Shown here: positions 15,413 to 23,717 of the stretch, in pieces
How the letters are laid out: every line of letters starts with the position of its first letter
Position numbering within the stretch: position 1 is the stretch's first letter
Origin: M55B144 sp964550615
GTDB taxonomy: Bacteria; Bipolaricaulota; Bipolaricaulia; UBA7950; UBA9294
Length of the DNA: 53,216 nt
Assembly (NCBI GenBank): GCA_964550615.1
Contig: CAZKAB010000008.1
Location: 1 to 53,216 of the forward strand
Direction of reading: 5' to 3'
Position numbers and translations under genes: made by a program
Notes under the pieces: model-generated
Told to the model about the DNA's origin: nothing
The model's input: the letters and a program-made list of their open reading frames with translations, nothing else
The model's database searches: none

Positions 15413-16510
15413 ATGAGAAGGGTGGGGGTATTGTTGGGACTGCTGTTGCTTTTTGGTCTTTCGTTGGGAGTAGAAGCAGTATCTCTGTGCGACTATCACT
15501 CGCCGATGACGGCGCTTACCGATGCTGGGCTTTCGCTTGCCTATCGGTATTTTGATGACGGCGCTACCCCCGGAGTGGATGTCAACGGGGGCAGGATAGC
15601 TGTCGACTACGATCAACTCTTCGATTCTGCCGACATCGGATTCTCGGTCAGTGGAACGACCGAAGTCACGCTTGATCAGTTTGTTCCCACGGGCTGGCTT
15701 GGCCAGGCGGCAGGGACATTCCGTTTCTATTTGGTACCGGATTCTTCCTTCTTCGCGTTCGGAGGCGCGGAGGGGGGCATGTCGCCAGGTTTGGTGGGGC
15801 TTGAGGTTCGAGCGGGGATGGGATACGGGCGCTTCACGGATGTGACGCCGCTCGCCAAGGCGGTAGAGATAGAAGAGGCGCTTGCTAATGAGCGGGCAAT
15901 CACGGAGAGCCTGACATCTGGCGTACTCATGGCCATTGCCAACGAAATTGGCAAGGAGGCGGAGTATGCCACGATCAAGGACTTGGTGGCGAAGATCGAG
16001 ACGTTGATCGAAGGGGCGAGCGGAATCAGCCTCGACGCGCACGCTCTGCTGACGATCGAGGAGATCGTGCTGATGACCGGCGATGATCGCAAGTGCGGCT
16101 GGGCGATCCAGGCGGGAGTCGGATACGAATTGATCGATCCATTCGGCGGAACAAAGGACGTCGTCATCGCTTGCAGCGGGGATGCTGCCTTTGCCTCCAC
16201 TCCCAAGGATCAGTTGGTAGTTCACGCCAGTTTCTCCGGACCGTTCGATATTGTGAACGAAAACACAATGACAGCCTCGGTCACATATGAGTACGAAATG
16301 TCTCAAGACACTCTCCTCACTGCGGATTATGCCTTGCAGCGCGCCAAGCAGGCGGGCGTCGCCGCCAGCATCAGCCACGCGGCGTCTGTCGGCCTTGGTT
16401 TCAATATCGGCGGCGCCGATGTGGGACTTCAGGTTTCTCTCACCAAGGATGCAGCTGATCCCGCGTGGTCAATTGATGTTTCGATCAACGCTGCGATGCA
16501 GCTGTTGTAG
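15413..16510 (+). CDS. Exported protein, probably beta-barrel or beta-rich surface protein
   Basis: A 365-residue protein with a signal peptide (cleavage near residue 22). The start of the mature part and the C-terminal third alternate polar and hydrophobic residues in strand-like stretches (SVTYEYEM, SVGLGFNIGG, VGLQVSL) and end on leucines, like outer-membrane barrel proteins. A central segment (about 140-225) is helical and charged. No enzyme motif is seen. It has a strong AAAGGAGG site and a perfect 15-base hairpin just after its stop, so it is a single-gene transcript, as is common for abundant surface proteins. Barrel status is inferred from pattern only. Confidence 0.6.
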   Translation: MRRVGVLLGLLLLFGLSLGVEAVSLCDYHSPMTALTDAGLSLAYRYFDDGATPGVDVNGGRIAVDYDQLFDSADIGFSVSGTTEVTLDQFVPTGWLGQAAGTFRFYLVPDSSFFAFGGAEGGMSPGLVGLEVRAGMGYGRFTDVTPLAKAVEIEEALANERAITESLTSGVLMAIANEIGKEAEYATIKDLVAKIETLIEGASGISLDAHALLTIEEIVLMTGDDRKCGWAIQAGVGYELIDPFGGTKDVVIACSGDAAFASTPKDQLVVHASFSGPFDIVNENTMTASVTYEYEMSQDTLLTADYALQRAKQAGVAASISHAASVGLGFNIGGADVGLQVSLTKDAADPAWSIDVSINAAMQLL

Positions 16511-16525
16511 AGACGTGTTTCTGCA

Positions 16526-16567
16526 AGTGAAACGCGGATCACCAAAATGAGCGATCCGCGTTTCACT
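16526..16567. terminator. Perfect 15-base inverted repeat after the barrel-like gene
   Basis: AGTGAAACGCGGATC (16526-16540) and its exact complement (16553-16567) are separated by 12 bases, 15 bases after the stop at 16510. No T run follows on the plus strand. It lies between convergent genes (stops at 16510 and 16599) and could terminate both, or protect the 3' end. Confidence 0.7.
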
Positions 16568-16598
16568 GTTCGCGCTGCAATAGCACAGACAGCATCTG

Positions 16599-17426
16599 CT
16601 AGTGTGCCCTTACGATGAATGTAACGGTCTCCTCCGGCGGGGCATCCTCCCACGAACGGCGATAGTCGAATCCGAGCGTCTGCACTCCGGGCGAAACCAC
16701 GTTGTAGCGGAAGAAGAACGTGCCGCCTCCTCCAGCTATCCCCGCATCGACCGGATCGGGGATATATTCGATACCTTCGATCTCTTCGAGAACATCGCCG
16801 TCCGACTCGTCTGCCAATAACCAGCCGTATCCGGTGGTTGGATTCCCGTGTAGGGCAAACACCAACAGATCACCCACGTTGATGTCGATCGGGGACTCGG
16901 ATGCTGGCGCGTCGAATAGCCGGTAGATTTTGAGCTGTGCGCCACACACAGAAGCATGCGATGTAACGCGGAGGTATCCCGATCTTTCCTCTGGTGACAT
17001 CACCTGCAGTTGTGCTTGGAACTCGCCCATCGTCGTGTCCACGGCGATCGTGTACGCTCCTTCAGAGAGCGGCATACCGGAGGAGTCGGAGAGGGTGAGG
17101 CGGCCCACCCATTCGTCGTATGAGGCGGGAAGCGCATCCGCCTCAATGTTGCCCGACACAAGTTCGCCATCCCCATTGAGCAGACGCAACCCGGTGACAA
17201 GCAACGGGTCGCACATGCAAGGGCACGGGTCATCTCGACCTATTTCTATTGCGAGCTCGTCTCCCGGCGCGAAACGGAACGTGCCAACCGTAGCTTGAAT
17301 CGGCCCCTCGGAGGAGACGGATGCCGAAGCGGAAGCGTGGCTACCGCCCTCGGCAAAGGCGACTCCTCCCAGGATCGGAACCAACAGCATTGCAAGGAAC
17401 AGGCAATAGGCTGGTTTTCTATTCAT
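16599..17426 (-). CDS. Exported protein with C-terminal chagasin-type (I42) peptidase-inhibitor domain
   Basis: A 275-residue protein with a signal peptide. Residues about 25-165 form a beta-sandwich with a cysteine cluster (CPCMCD). Residues about 180-275 carry the inhibitor I42 pattern: GNPTTGYGW, then a glycine-rich loop (AGGGGTFFF), then RRSWE in place of the usual RPWE. Chagasin-family domains block papain-like cysteine peptidases. The ATG at 17426 follows GAGGTG; a GTG nine bases earlier is within that site. A C39-type papain-clan peptidase is encoded at 5134, but the two are not linked. Whether it inhibits self or foreign peptidases is unknown. Confidence 0.8.
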   Translation of the reverse strand: MNRKPAYCLFLAMLLVPILGGVAFAEGGSHASASASVSSEGPIQATVGTFRFAPGDELAIEIGRDDPCPCMCDPLLVTGLRLLNGDGELVSGNIEADALPASYDEWVGRLTLSDSSGMPLSEGAYTIAVDTTMGEFQAQLQVMSPEERSGYLRVTSHASVCGAQLKIYRLFDAPASESPIDINVGDLLVFALHGNPTTGYGWLLADESDGDVLEEIEGIEYIPDPVDAGIAGGGGTFFFRYNVVSPGVQTLGFDYRRSWEDAPPEETVTFIVRAH

Positions 17427-17447
17427 TGGGATCACCTCGGATTACAT

Positions 17448-17468
17448 ACCCGCAGTATGGCTGCGGGT
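17448..17468 (-). promoter_or_regulatory. Hairpin in the leader of the inhibitor gene
   Basis: ACCCGCAG (17448-17455) and CTGCGGGT (17461-17468) form an 8-base stem with a 5-base loop, 22 bases before the ATG at 17426. It could modulate translation or be a protein-binding site; on the plus strand it is followed by TTC only, so it is a poor terminator. Confidence 0.4.
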
Positions 17469-17626
17469 TTCACTTCTGGAGATACACGACTCGCATAGGG
17501 CATACGACTGATCCCGGTCAGCGATTTTGCCCAGATGAGGAGCGTAGCGTAGAGTGGATGGGAACATGTCACTGCGGAAAAGACACTCAGGATAGCCGCA
17601 CATCTTACACGCACAAAGGTGGACAA

Positions 17627-18508
17627 TTGAAGATCAGACTTTCTGCTTGCTCAGCCTTTTCCCTGTCATCTGTCGTTCGATCGCACGGGTGGTCCGAACT
17701 TACGCCGTTTGGAATCTGCTCGGACGGGCTTGAGTATGTCGACCGCTTGGACTCGGGACGTGTAGTGGTGCTTCTCATCGCGCAGTACCGCAACGGAGTG
17801 ACCGTAGAAGTGAGTGATTGTCTGGACGATCTCGAACGGGAAGAAGTGGCGCGCAAGGTAGGCTGGATGGTGGGATTGAATCAGGACCTTTCCGCATTCT
17901 ATTCCGTCATCCGCAATGAACCCAGGCTGGCAAATGTTGAAGAACGGTCGCAAGGACGCGTACTGCGCTGTCCGACCCTGTTTGAGGATGCAGTCAAGAC
18001 AATCCTCACCACCAATACGAATTGGCGCGGCACGATGCACATGGTCGACGCGCTCGTTGCCGGCTTTGGCGATCCGCTTCCGTCAGACACGAAGCGCCAT
18101 GCGTTCCCCGCGCCGGAAAGGATCGGAGGTTTGGATCCGGAAGAACTGCGTACGGTCGCGCGACTTGGCTATCGCGCTCCTCACGTGGTCGAGCTGGCGC
18201 GCGCAGTCGCCACGGGTGGCTTGAAACTGGAATCGTTCAAGGACACTGAAATGACGACGCACGAACTCCGAAAATGCCTGCTTGCAATCAAGGGCGTGGG
18301 CCCCTATGCGGCGGCGAACCTTCTGATGATCATCGGTCGCTACGACTTCGTTCCCGTCGACTCATGGGCGGTCAGACTGGTATCGCGTGAATGGTACCAA
18401 GGAGAGCCGGTGGGAAAGGCGGAAGTGGAGGCGGCGTTTGCCCGCTGGGGTAAGTGGCAAGGGCTCTGTTACTGGTTATGGGATTGGGCGCATCGGAAAG
18501 GCGTCTAG
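17627..18508 (+). CDS. HhH-GPD DNA glycosylase (AlkA/OGG-like)
   Basis: A 293-residue base-excision repair glycosylase of the 3-methyladenine/8-oxoguanine group. The block LFEDAVKTILTTNTNW is the typical first helix. The helix-hairpin-helix reads LLAIKGVGPYAAANLL, and the catalytic aspartate is in FVPVDSWAVRLV. It flips and excises damaged purines. The TTG at 17627, 8 bases after AAAGGTGG, gives the best family fit; an open frame extends much further upstream but runs antisense through the inhibitor gene, so the longer start is rejected. An ATG at 17559 is the main alternative. It converges with the gene ending at 18578. Confidence 0.85.
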   Translation: MKIRLSACSAFSLSSVVRSHGWSELTPFGICSDGLEYVDRLDSGRVVVLLIAQYRNGVTVEVSDCLDDLEREEVARKVGWMVGLNQDLSAFYSVIRNEPRLANVEERSQGRVLRCPTLFEDAVKTILTTNTNWRGTMHMVDALVAGFGDPLPSDTKRHAFPAPERIGGLDPEELRTVARLGYRAPHVVELARAVATGGLKLESFKDTEMTTHELRKCLLAIKGVGPYAAANLLMIIGRYDFVPVDSWAVRLVSREWYQGEPVGKAEVEAAFARWGKWQGLCYWLWDWAHRKGV

Positions 18509-18577
18509 CGGTATCTGCCAACGGGAAACGGTTCGAACGACTTGAGGATAGGTATTCCTTCGTGCGACGAGCCTGGG

Positions 18578-19402
18578 CTACAGGAATGGAGTGATCGTCG
18601 CTTCCACAAGGTTGTCGGGTAATCCGTTGTAGCGGATCACGCCGTAGCGGTCGATGAGGATGGTGTGCGGCACAAATGATATCTGGTAGATGTCGGACGG
18701 TCGTTCAGAGAGATGAGATGGCTGCCAGAGGTTGATGAAGCCACCTAATCCCTCTTTTGCCAGATAATTCGCCGCGTCCTGTGGTGAACCATTGAGGATG
18801 ACGGTTATCACCACCACATTGTCATCTGTGAGGTCCGCTCGCAAGTCTTCCAAATGGGGGAGGGATGCTAGACAATGGGAGCAGGTAGTGCGCCAGAACT
18901 CGAGGATGACGACCTTTCCCAAGTAGTCAGATAGGTTATGATTTGCTCCTTGGAGATCGGGAAGCGTGAACAAGGGGGCCGCCTGCCCGACTTGTAGACC
19001 TGTGGGGACGTCGGCCCGCTGATAGGCCTTGTCGCTTATCAGATTGTCACCCATCGATACATTAGCTTCGGAAACGGTTATCGTGCTTGTCGAGCTGTTG
19101 CCGGCGCCTGCATCATCGAAGACCATCAGTGTCACTTCATAATCACCCGGGGCGGCGTAGACGTGCGTCTTCTTGTTACCCGATCCGGTATAGCCATCGC
19201 CGAAAACCCACTGATACGAGACAATCCTGCCATCGGGATCTTCCGATGCAGAGGCATCGAAGCGGACACTGAGAGGCGTTCCTCCCCCCGAGGATACGGA
19301 GAAGTGCGGAAGTGGTTGGTTGTTTGCAAGTGCTGTTCCCGCCACAACAAAAAGCCCGATCCCAAGGATAATGGCCGCCAAGACAGATGTCCTTTGCCTC
19401 AT
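18578..19402 (-). CDS. Exported PKD-domain protein with TlpA-like thioredoxin
   Basis: A 274-residue exported protein. A signal peptide (about 1-26) is followed by one PKD domain (FDASASEDPDGRIVSYQW and the WxFGDG motif) at about 30-115. A TlpA-type thioredoxin domain follows at about 135-274 with the site TTCSHC and the cis-proline block SFVPHTILID. It should exchange disulfides outside the cytoplasm while the PKD domain binds or spaces. The start at 19402 has GAGGTGATCG; an extended -10 (TGCTATTAT) lies about 25 bases further up. It stands alone here, but is a third TlpA-like protein in the window with 2172 and 3323. Confidence 0.85.
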   Translation of the reverse strand: MRQRTSVLAAIILGIGLFVVAGTALANNQPLPHFSVSSGGGTPLSVRFDASASEDPDGRIVSYQWVFGDGYTGSGNKKTHVYAAPGDYEVTLMVFDDAGAGNSSTSTITVSEANVSMGDNLISDKAYQRADVPTGLQVGQAAPLFTLPDLQGANHNLSDYLGKVVILEFWRTTCSHCLASLPHLEDLRADLTDDNVVVITVILNGSPQDAANYLAKEGLGGFINLWQPSHLSERPSDIYQISFVPHTILIDRYGVIRYNGLPDNLVEATITPFL

Positions 19403-19464
19403 ATCGATCACCTCGTTGGAAGATAATAGCACAAAAGTATCGGTGCACCAGCCGGTACGAAAGG

Positions 19465-19504
19465 CGCCCGGGCGGATTGCCGGTTTGACAGCCTAACCCG
19501 GGCG
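19465..19504 (-). terminator. Hairpin after the molybdenum hydroxylase operon
   Basis: CGCCCGGG (19465-19472) and CCCGGGCG (19497-19504) form an 8-base GC-rich stem with a 24-base loop, beginning 5 bases beyond the stop of the large subunit gene at 19509. On the reverse strand it is followed by CCTTTCG, a weak T run. Confidence 0.5.
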
Positions 19505-19508
19505 ACTC

Positions 19509-21833
19509 CTAGGCGGTGTTCTCACTAAGGGCTTGTAGCACGCGCTCTGGCGTGAACGGCGTCTCTGTCAGGCGCACTCCGATTGCGTCGTAGATAGCAT
19601 TGGCTATTGTCGGAATAGGGGCATTGATCCCGATTTCCGCGACCGATTTGGCGCCGAGCGGCCCGGTCGGCTCATATGAATCGACCAAGACTACGTCGAG
19701 CGGCGGCATGTCGAGCATGGATGGAATCTTGTAGTCGAACAGGCTCGGATTACGAACCCGTCCGAGAGAGCTTATCTGCATCTCCTCCGTCAGGGCGTAG
19801 CCGATTCCGTTTGCGATTGCCCCTTCCATTTGCCCCTCGGCCATGTTTGGATTGATGACCGTACCGCAGTCGGCGGCGACAACGTAGTTCAGGATTTTGA
19901 CGCGTCCTGTCTCAGTATTCACCGCCACTTCGGCGAAACTCGCCATGAACGGCGGCGGAGACTCCTGCGGCACGCTGGAAGCGGTTGCCCCGATCTGAAA
20001 CTGGTCTACGCGATACATTGCGCGCTCGCACACTGCGGCGAGTGAAACGCTTTTGCCCTCTGGGGTGTTTACGCTTTCTTGATCGACGGTGAGGCTGGAT
20101 GGGTCGGCGTCGAGCATGGAAGCGGCGACGCCGATGATTTGCTCGCGCACCTTCTCAGCCGCGCGTTTGACCGCCATCCCGGACACGTATGTCGTCGAAG
20201 AGGCATACGCACCCACGTCGAACGGGGTCAGATCGGTGTCCGACGAGTACACGATAACCTTTTCCAGCGGAACGCCAAGCACCTCGGCGGCGATCTGAGC
20301 AAGGATCGTATCCGACCCAGTCCCGAGGTCAGTCGCTCCGATGAGCAAGTTGAACGATCCATCCTCGTTCATCTTGATTGTCGCCGCGGCCATGTCGATC
20401 TCGGGAATTCCCGATCCTTGCATGTGAACGGACATTCCCACACCGTGCACCCAGGCGCCGTCACGGAATCTCCGCCCGTGTTTCTCGGCCCATCCGATAC
20501 GCTCTTCGCCGATATCGATGCAGCGGTCTAAGGCACAGCTCTTGATCGTGAACGCTACGCCTTCTCTCCCCTCTCCGAGCTTGGCGAAAATCGGAGAGGA
20601 TTCGCCGCTGCGGATGTGGTTCTTTCTGCGGAGCTCAACCGGATCAATGCTGAGTCGCTCAGCCAACTCATCCATCGCAACCTCAAGAGGGAAATAGCCC
20701 TGCGTTGCCCCGTAGCCGCGGTATGCGCCACCGACCGGAAGGTTCGTGTAGACCGCTCTCCCGAAGAAACGGACGTTCTCCGCCTTGTTGTACAGAGGAA
20801 GTGACTTAGACCCGGTGTTTGAGAGAACGGTAAGCCCGTGGCCTCCATATGCGCCGGTGTTCGAGATTCCCTCCATTTCGATCGCGTTCAACACGCCGTC
20901 GTTCTTCGCTCCGAGCTTGACTCGCACCCGCATCGGATGTCGCGTGCGCGAAGAGACGAACTCCTCTTTTCGGGTGAGTTCGATCAGTGCCGGCCTTCCG
21001 GTACGGAGCGTGACAAGTCCGGCGACGTCCTCCAGCAAGATCTCCTGTTTGGTGCCGAATCCTCCGCCGATGCGGGGCTTGATCACGCGGATGTGATGGA
21101 CGGGTATTCCCAACGCATAGGCAACGATCCTGCGCACGTGGAATGGAACCTGAGTGCTTGTGCGAAGGACGAGGCGGTTGTCATCGGCGAGATAGCTGAG
21201 CACGACGTGTGGCTCGATCGGCGTGTGTTGCGCATATTGCGTTTCGCATGTCGTCTCCACTACCACGTCCGATTCGGCGAAACCGCGCTCCACGTCACCG
21301 GCGGATATGTCTACGTTCGCGACGATATTCTTGGTTGATTCGTATATCCCGGTCGCATCCGCTTCATCATGGATAACTGGCGAGCCGGAGGCAAGGGCTT
21401 CATCTATCGATAGCACCGGGGGTAGCTTCTCATAGACGACCTCAATCGCGCTCAACGCTGCAAGTGCGATCTCTTCGGAATCCGCTGCAACGGCGGCGAC
21501 GCGATCTCCGATGAACCGGACCTTGTCATCGAACATACGGGTGTCGTAAGGGGATGGCTCGGGGAATCCTTGTCCGGCAGTGGTGAAACGGGTCGCCGGA
21601 GTATTCTTGTGAGTCAGGACGAGCGCAACACCGGGTATCGCTTCCGCCTTGCTCGTATCGATGGAGATGATCCTTGCGTGCGCGTGCGGGCTGTGGAGGA
21701 TCTTCACTTTGAGCGTACCGGGAAGATCGATGTCGTTCGTGAACTTCGGCTTTCCCGTCACCAAGCCGATTCCGTCGACCTTCTGCTTACTCTTCCCCAC
21801 GATGGAAAAGTCTCTGTTCTTCTCGCCCATCAT
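19509..21833 (-). CDS. Molybdenum hydroxylase large subunit (xanthine dehydrogenase family)
   Basis: A 774-residue catalytic subunit binding the molybdopterin cofactor. Visible are PRIGGGFGTKQ (cofactor loop), VGGAYRGYGATQGYFPLEVAMDE (active-site arginine loop; split here as GGAYRGYG), and near the C-terminus KSVAEIG carrying the catalytic glutamate. The loop is of the AFRGFG type seen in purine and aldehyde hydroxylases, not the AYXCSFR of aerobic CO dehydrogenase. The substrate is undecided between a purine and an aldehyde. The ATG at 21833 overlaps the stop of the 2Fe-2S subunit gene by 4 bases. No cofactor-sulfurating or insertion gene accompanies the operon. Confidence 0.9.
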   Translation of the reverse strand: MMGEKNRDFSIVGKSKQKVDGIGLVTGKPKFTNDIDLPGTLKVKILHSPHAHARIISIDTSKAEAIPGVALVLTHKNTPATRFTTAGQGFPEPSPYDTRMFDDKVRFIGDRVAAVAADSEEIALAALSAIEVVYEKLPPVLSIDEALASGSPVIHDEADATGIYESTKNIVANVDISAGDVERGFAESDVVVETTCETQYAQHTPIEPHVVLSYLADDNRLVLRTSTQVPFHVRRIVAYALGIPVHHIRVIKPRIGGGFGTKQEILLEDVAGLVTLRTGRPALIELTRKEEFVSSRTRHPMRVRVKLGAKNDGVLNAIEMEGISNTGAYGGHGLTVLSNTGSKSLPLYNKAENVRFFGRAVYTNLPVGGAYRGYGATQGYFPLEVAMDELAERLSIDPVELRRKNHIRSGESSPIFAKLGEGREGVAFTIKSCALDRCIDIGEERIGWAEKHGRRFRDGAWVHGVGMSVHMQGSGIPEIDMAAATIKMNEDGSFNLLIGATDLGTGSDTILAQIAAEVLGVPLEKVIVYSSDTDLTPFDVGAYASSTTYVSGMAVKRAAEKVREQIIGVAASMLDADPSSLTVDQESVNTPEGKSVSLAAVCERAMYRVDQFQIGATASSVPQESPPPFMASFAEVAVNTETGRVKILNYVVAADCGTVINPNMAEGQMEGAIANGIGYALTEEMQISSLGRVRNPSLFDYKIPSMLDMPPLDVVLVDSYEPTGPLGAKSVAEIGINAPIPTIANAIYDAIGVRLTETPFTPERVLQALSENTA

Positions 21834-22303
21834 AAGGATCCTCCGCTCATCTTTTTCGCGGCCGACTTGACTGCTTTCACCTGTTTGACATAGCCGGTAC
21901 AACGACACAAATTCCCGGAAAGAGCTTCCTTGATCTCGTCTGTGCTGGGCTTAGGGTTATGAGTGAGAAGGTCAAGGGTTGCCATCTCCATTCCCGGCGT
22001 GCAATATCCGCACTGCACGGCTCCTTCCTCAAGAAACGCCTCCTGAATCGGGTGCAGCTTCCCGTCGTGTTCCAGACCTTCAGCGGTAATGACAGAGCCG
22101 CCATCTGCCTTGGCTGCGAAGACAAGGCACGAAGTCACTGCATGATCGTTGAGAATCACTGTACAGGCACCACAATCCCCTGATCCACACCCCTTCTTGA
22201 CGCTTTTGTATCCAGCGCTCCTCAGCAGTTCAAGCAAACTCTCGCCCGGCGTAATCTCGAATTCGCGGCATTCGTTGTTGACGGTTAGCGTGATTTTCAT
22301 CAT
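21830..22303 (-). CDS. Molybdenum hydroxylase 2Fe-2S subunit
   Basis: A 157-residue electron-transfer subunit with two 2Fe-2S clusters: the plant-ferredoxin type CGSGDCGACTV with a later SCLVF cysteine, and the alpha-helical type QCGYCTPGM and NLCRCTGY. It relays electrons from the molybdenum centre to the FAD subunit. It overlaps both neighbours by 4 bases, so the three subunits are made together. Its length is normal for the family. Confidence 0.95.
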   Translation of the reverse strand: MMKITLTVNNECREFEITPGESLLELLRSAGYKSVKKGCGSGDCGACTVILNDHAVTSCLVFAAKADGGSVITAEGLEHDGKLHPIQEAFLEEGAVQCGYCTPGMEMATLDLLTHNPKPSTDEIKEALSGNLCRCTGYVKQVKAVKSAAKKMSGGSL

Positions 22304-23151
22304 CCCTCCTCCGGTTTCTCCGAGATCTCAAGCAGACACCGCTTGATCAGTACGTAGATGAGCTGTCTGCGGTAGTCCGCACTTGCGCGGCGGTCGTCTG
22401 CGACAACGGTCGTATTCCGTGCCACGCGGGCCGCTTTGTCAATCGTCTCAAGTGAAAGAGCTGCTCCAAGCAGGGCATTCTCAGCTTCAGGCAGCCTTGT
22501 CGCGAGATATGGAGTCCCTCCGACTGCAATGCGCGCTGTCGCACACTTACCTGAGTGTATCTCTACCGCGCAAGCGCAGTTGACAAGAGCGATATCGAGT
22601 TCCGTGCGACCGAATTTCTGGAACGCTGCAGCGCAGCCGGCAGAAGGAACGGGAATTACCACCTCGCGCACAATTGATCCTGTCAGCAGGGCGCGCGACG
22701 CATACAGATCGGACAAGGGAATTGGCTCTGCCTCCTTGTCGTGTAACACAACTTGCGCATTGAGTGCAATGAAAAGCGGGATAACATCCGACCACGAGTG
22801 TGCACTCACAATCGTTCCTCCCACGGTCGCAAGATTGCGTAGAAGTGGCGATCCCACCTTCCTTAACATCTGTCCGATAACTCCGCCCAGTACGCGACTG
22901 ATTGTCCGGTCGCCCAATAACTGCGCAAACGTTGTTGCAGCGCCGATCGCAATCGCAACAGGACGTTCCTCGACGTAGGAAAGGCCAAGCTTGGAGATAT
23001 CGATCAACGTTGTCACATCAGCGGGAAGGAAGCGCGCAAGATCGATCCCCCCACCGATGATGCGCGCCGTTTTTCCGCACTTTCGCAACAGGGCGTGCGC
23101 TTCATCCAGCGAGGATGGCCGCGCATAATCCATAAGTTGACTGCGAGACAC
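22300..23151 (-). CDS. Molybdenum hydroxylase FAD subunit
   Basis: A 283-residue medium subunit. The FAD-binding motifs are IIGGGIDLARF (normally AGGTDL) and TVGGTIVSAHSWSD. A C-terminal CO-dehydrogenase-flavoprotein-like domain follows. It is the first gene of the operon (FAD, 2Fe-2S, Mo order). The GTG start is preceded by GGAGGGAATC. Upstream, a 10-base palindrome TATCGCGATA (about 23188-23197) lies in the likely promoter zone and could be an operator. Confidence 0.9.
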   Translation of the reverse strand: MSRSQLMDYARPSSLDEAHALLRKCGKTARIIGGGIDLARFLPADVTTLIDISKLGLSYVEERPVAIAIGAATTFAQLLGDRTISRVLGGVIGQMLRKVGSPLLRNLATVGGTIVSAHSWSDVIPLFIALNAQVVLHDKEAEPIPLSDLYASRALLTGSIVREVVIPVPSAGCAAAFQKFGRTELDIALVNCACAVEIHSGKCATARIAVGGTPYLATRLPEAENALLGAALSLETIDKAARVARNTTVVADDRRASADYRRQLIYVLIKRCLLEISEKPEEG

Positions 23152-23434
23152 GATTCCCTCCTTGTTTTCTAGTCAGTTACAGTAGTTATCGCGATAGAAT
23201 GGCGCGAACTGCTATTGCTCGCGTGAAAATGTACACCAACTCGCAGATGGGAATCAAACGATACCAGCACTTCGCGTGTAAGTGTCTAATGGAAGCATAG
23301 AAGACGTCTCCGTCATACGTATCAAGATTTGCCGTTGCGCTTTGTGGTGCACGGCGGATAATTTGATTTGCAGTGTGGTGGACCGCTTGATTGAGGAGAG
23401 ACAGCAGGATGATAATGTGTAGAGGAGGCGGTAG
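23152..23434. promoter_or_regulatory. Divergent intergenic region between the molybdenum hydroxylase and redox clusters
   Basis: These 283 bases hold the outward promoters of two operons. On the plus strand TTGAGG (23391-23396) and GATAAT (23413-23418), 16 bases apart, precede the GAGGAGG ribosome site of the 23435 gene. On the minus side I see only the palindrome TATCGCGATA near 23188-23197. A 23-codon ORF at 23229-23300 has no ribosome site and is probably chance. Confidence 0.4.
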
Positions 23435-23686
23435 GTGAATAAAATTGAGGTATTTGGCACGGGATGCCTTATGGGATGTTCTACATGCAAGATCTCTCCT
23501 GAAGCCGTGAGTAAGGCTCTCTCCGACCTCGGATTGACCGCGCGAGTGCTGCAGGTGAATGATATCGGGGATGCCCAAGCACGGGGTATCAAGCATCTGC
23601 CGGCACTGGTGATCGACGGCGTGGTGAAGGCGGAAGGAAAGGCATTGACTATTGACGAGATCAAGGCGATACTGCAACAAGCATGA
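23435..23686 (+). CDS. Small thioredoxin-like redox protein (MTH895/thioredoxin_3 type)
   Basis: An 83-residue cytoplasmic protein with a short thioredoxin fold, the cysteine-rich site TGCLMGCSTC near residues 8-17, and the cis-proline segment KHLPALVIDG. It matches the small redox-active disulfide proteins of the thioredoxin_3 family, which have been proposed to act in arsenic or general thiol chemistry; three cysteines occur in the site instead of two. The GTG start follows GAGGAGG. It opens a run of extracytoplasmic thiol genes and may be their cytoplasmic electron donor, which is an inference from position. Confidence 0.82.
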   Translation: MNKIEVFGTGCLMGCSTCKISPEAVSKALSDLGLTARVLQVNDIGDAQARGIKHLPALVIDGVVKAEGKALTIDEIKAILQQA

Positions 23687-23717
23687 GAAGACAACAATCG
23701 TACCTTAGGAGGGAAAA

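Noticed and set aside
15371..16378. 335-codon minus-strand ORF opposite the barrel-like gene
   Set aside because: Antisense shadow; the plus-strand gene has promoter, ribosome site, signal peptide and terminator.
17321..17626. Longer start for the DNA glycosylase
   Set aside because: It runs antisense through the inhibitor gene and leader hairpin, and the family homology begins after 17627.
19509..21833. Aerobic CO dehydrogenase large subunit
   Set aside because: The active-site loop is AYRGYG, not AYXCSFR.
23229..23300. 23-codon plus-strand ORF in the divergent intergenic region
   Set aside because: No ribosome site and too short to support without comparative data.
23186..23697. Two minus-strand ORFs opposite the small redox protein
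   Set aside because: No motif; the plus-strand protein is a recognisable thioredoxin_3-type.
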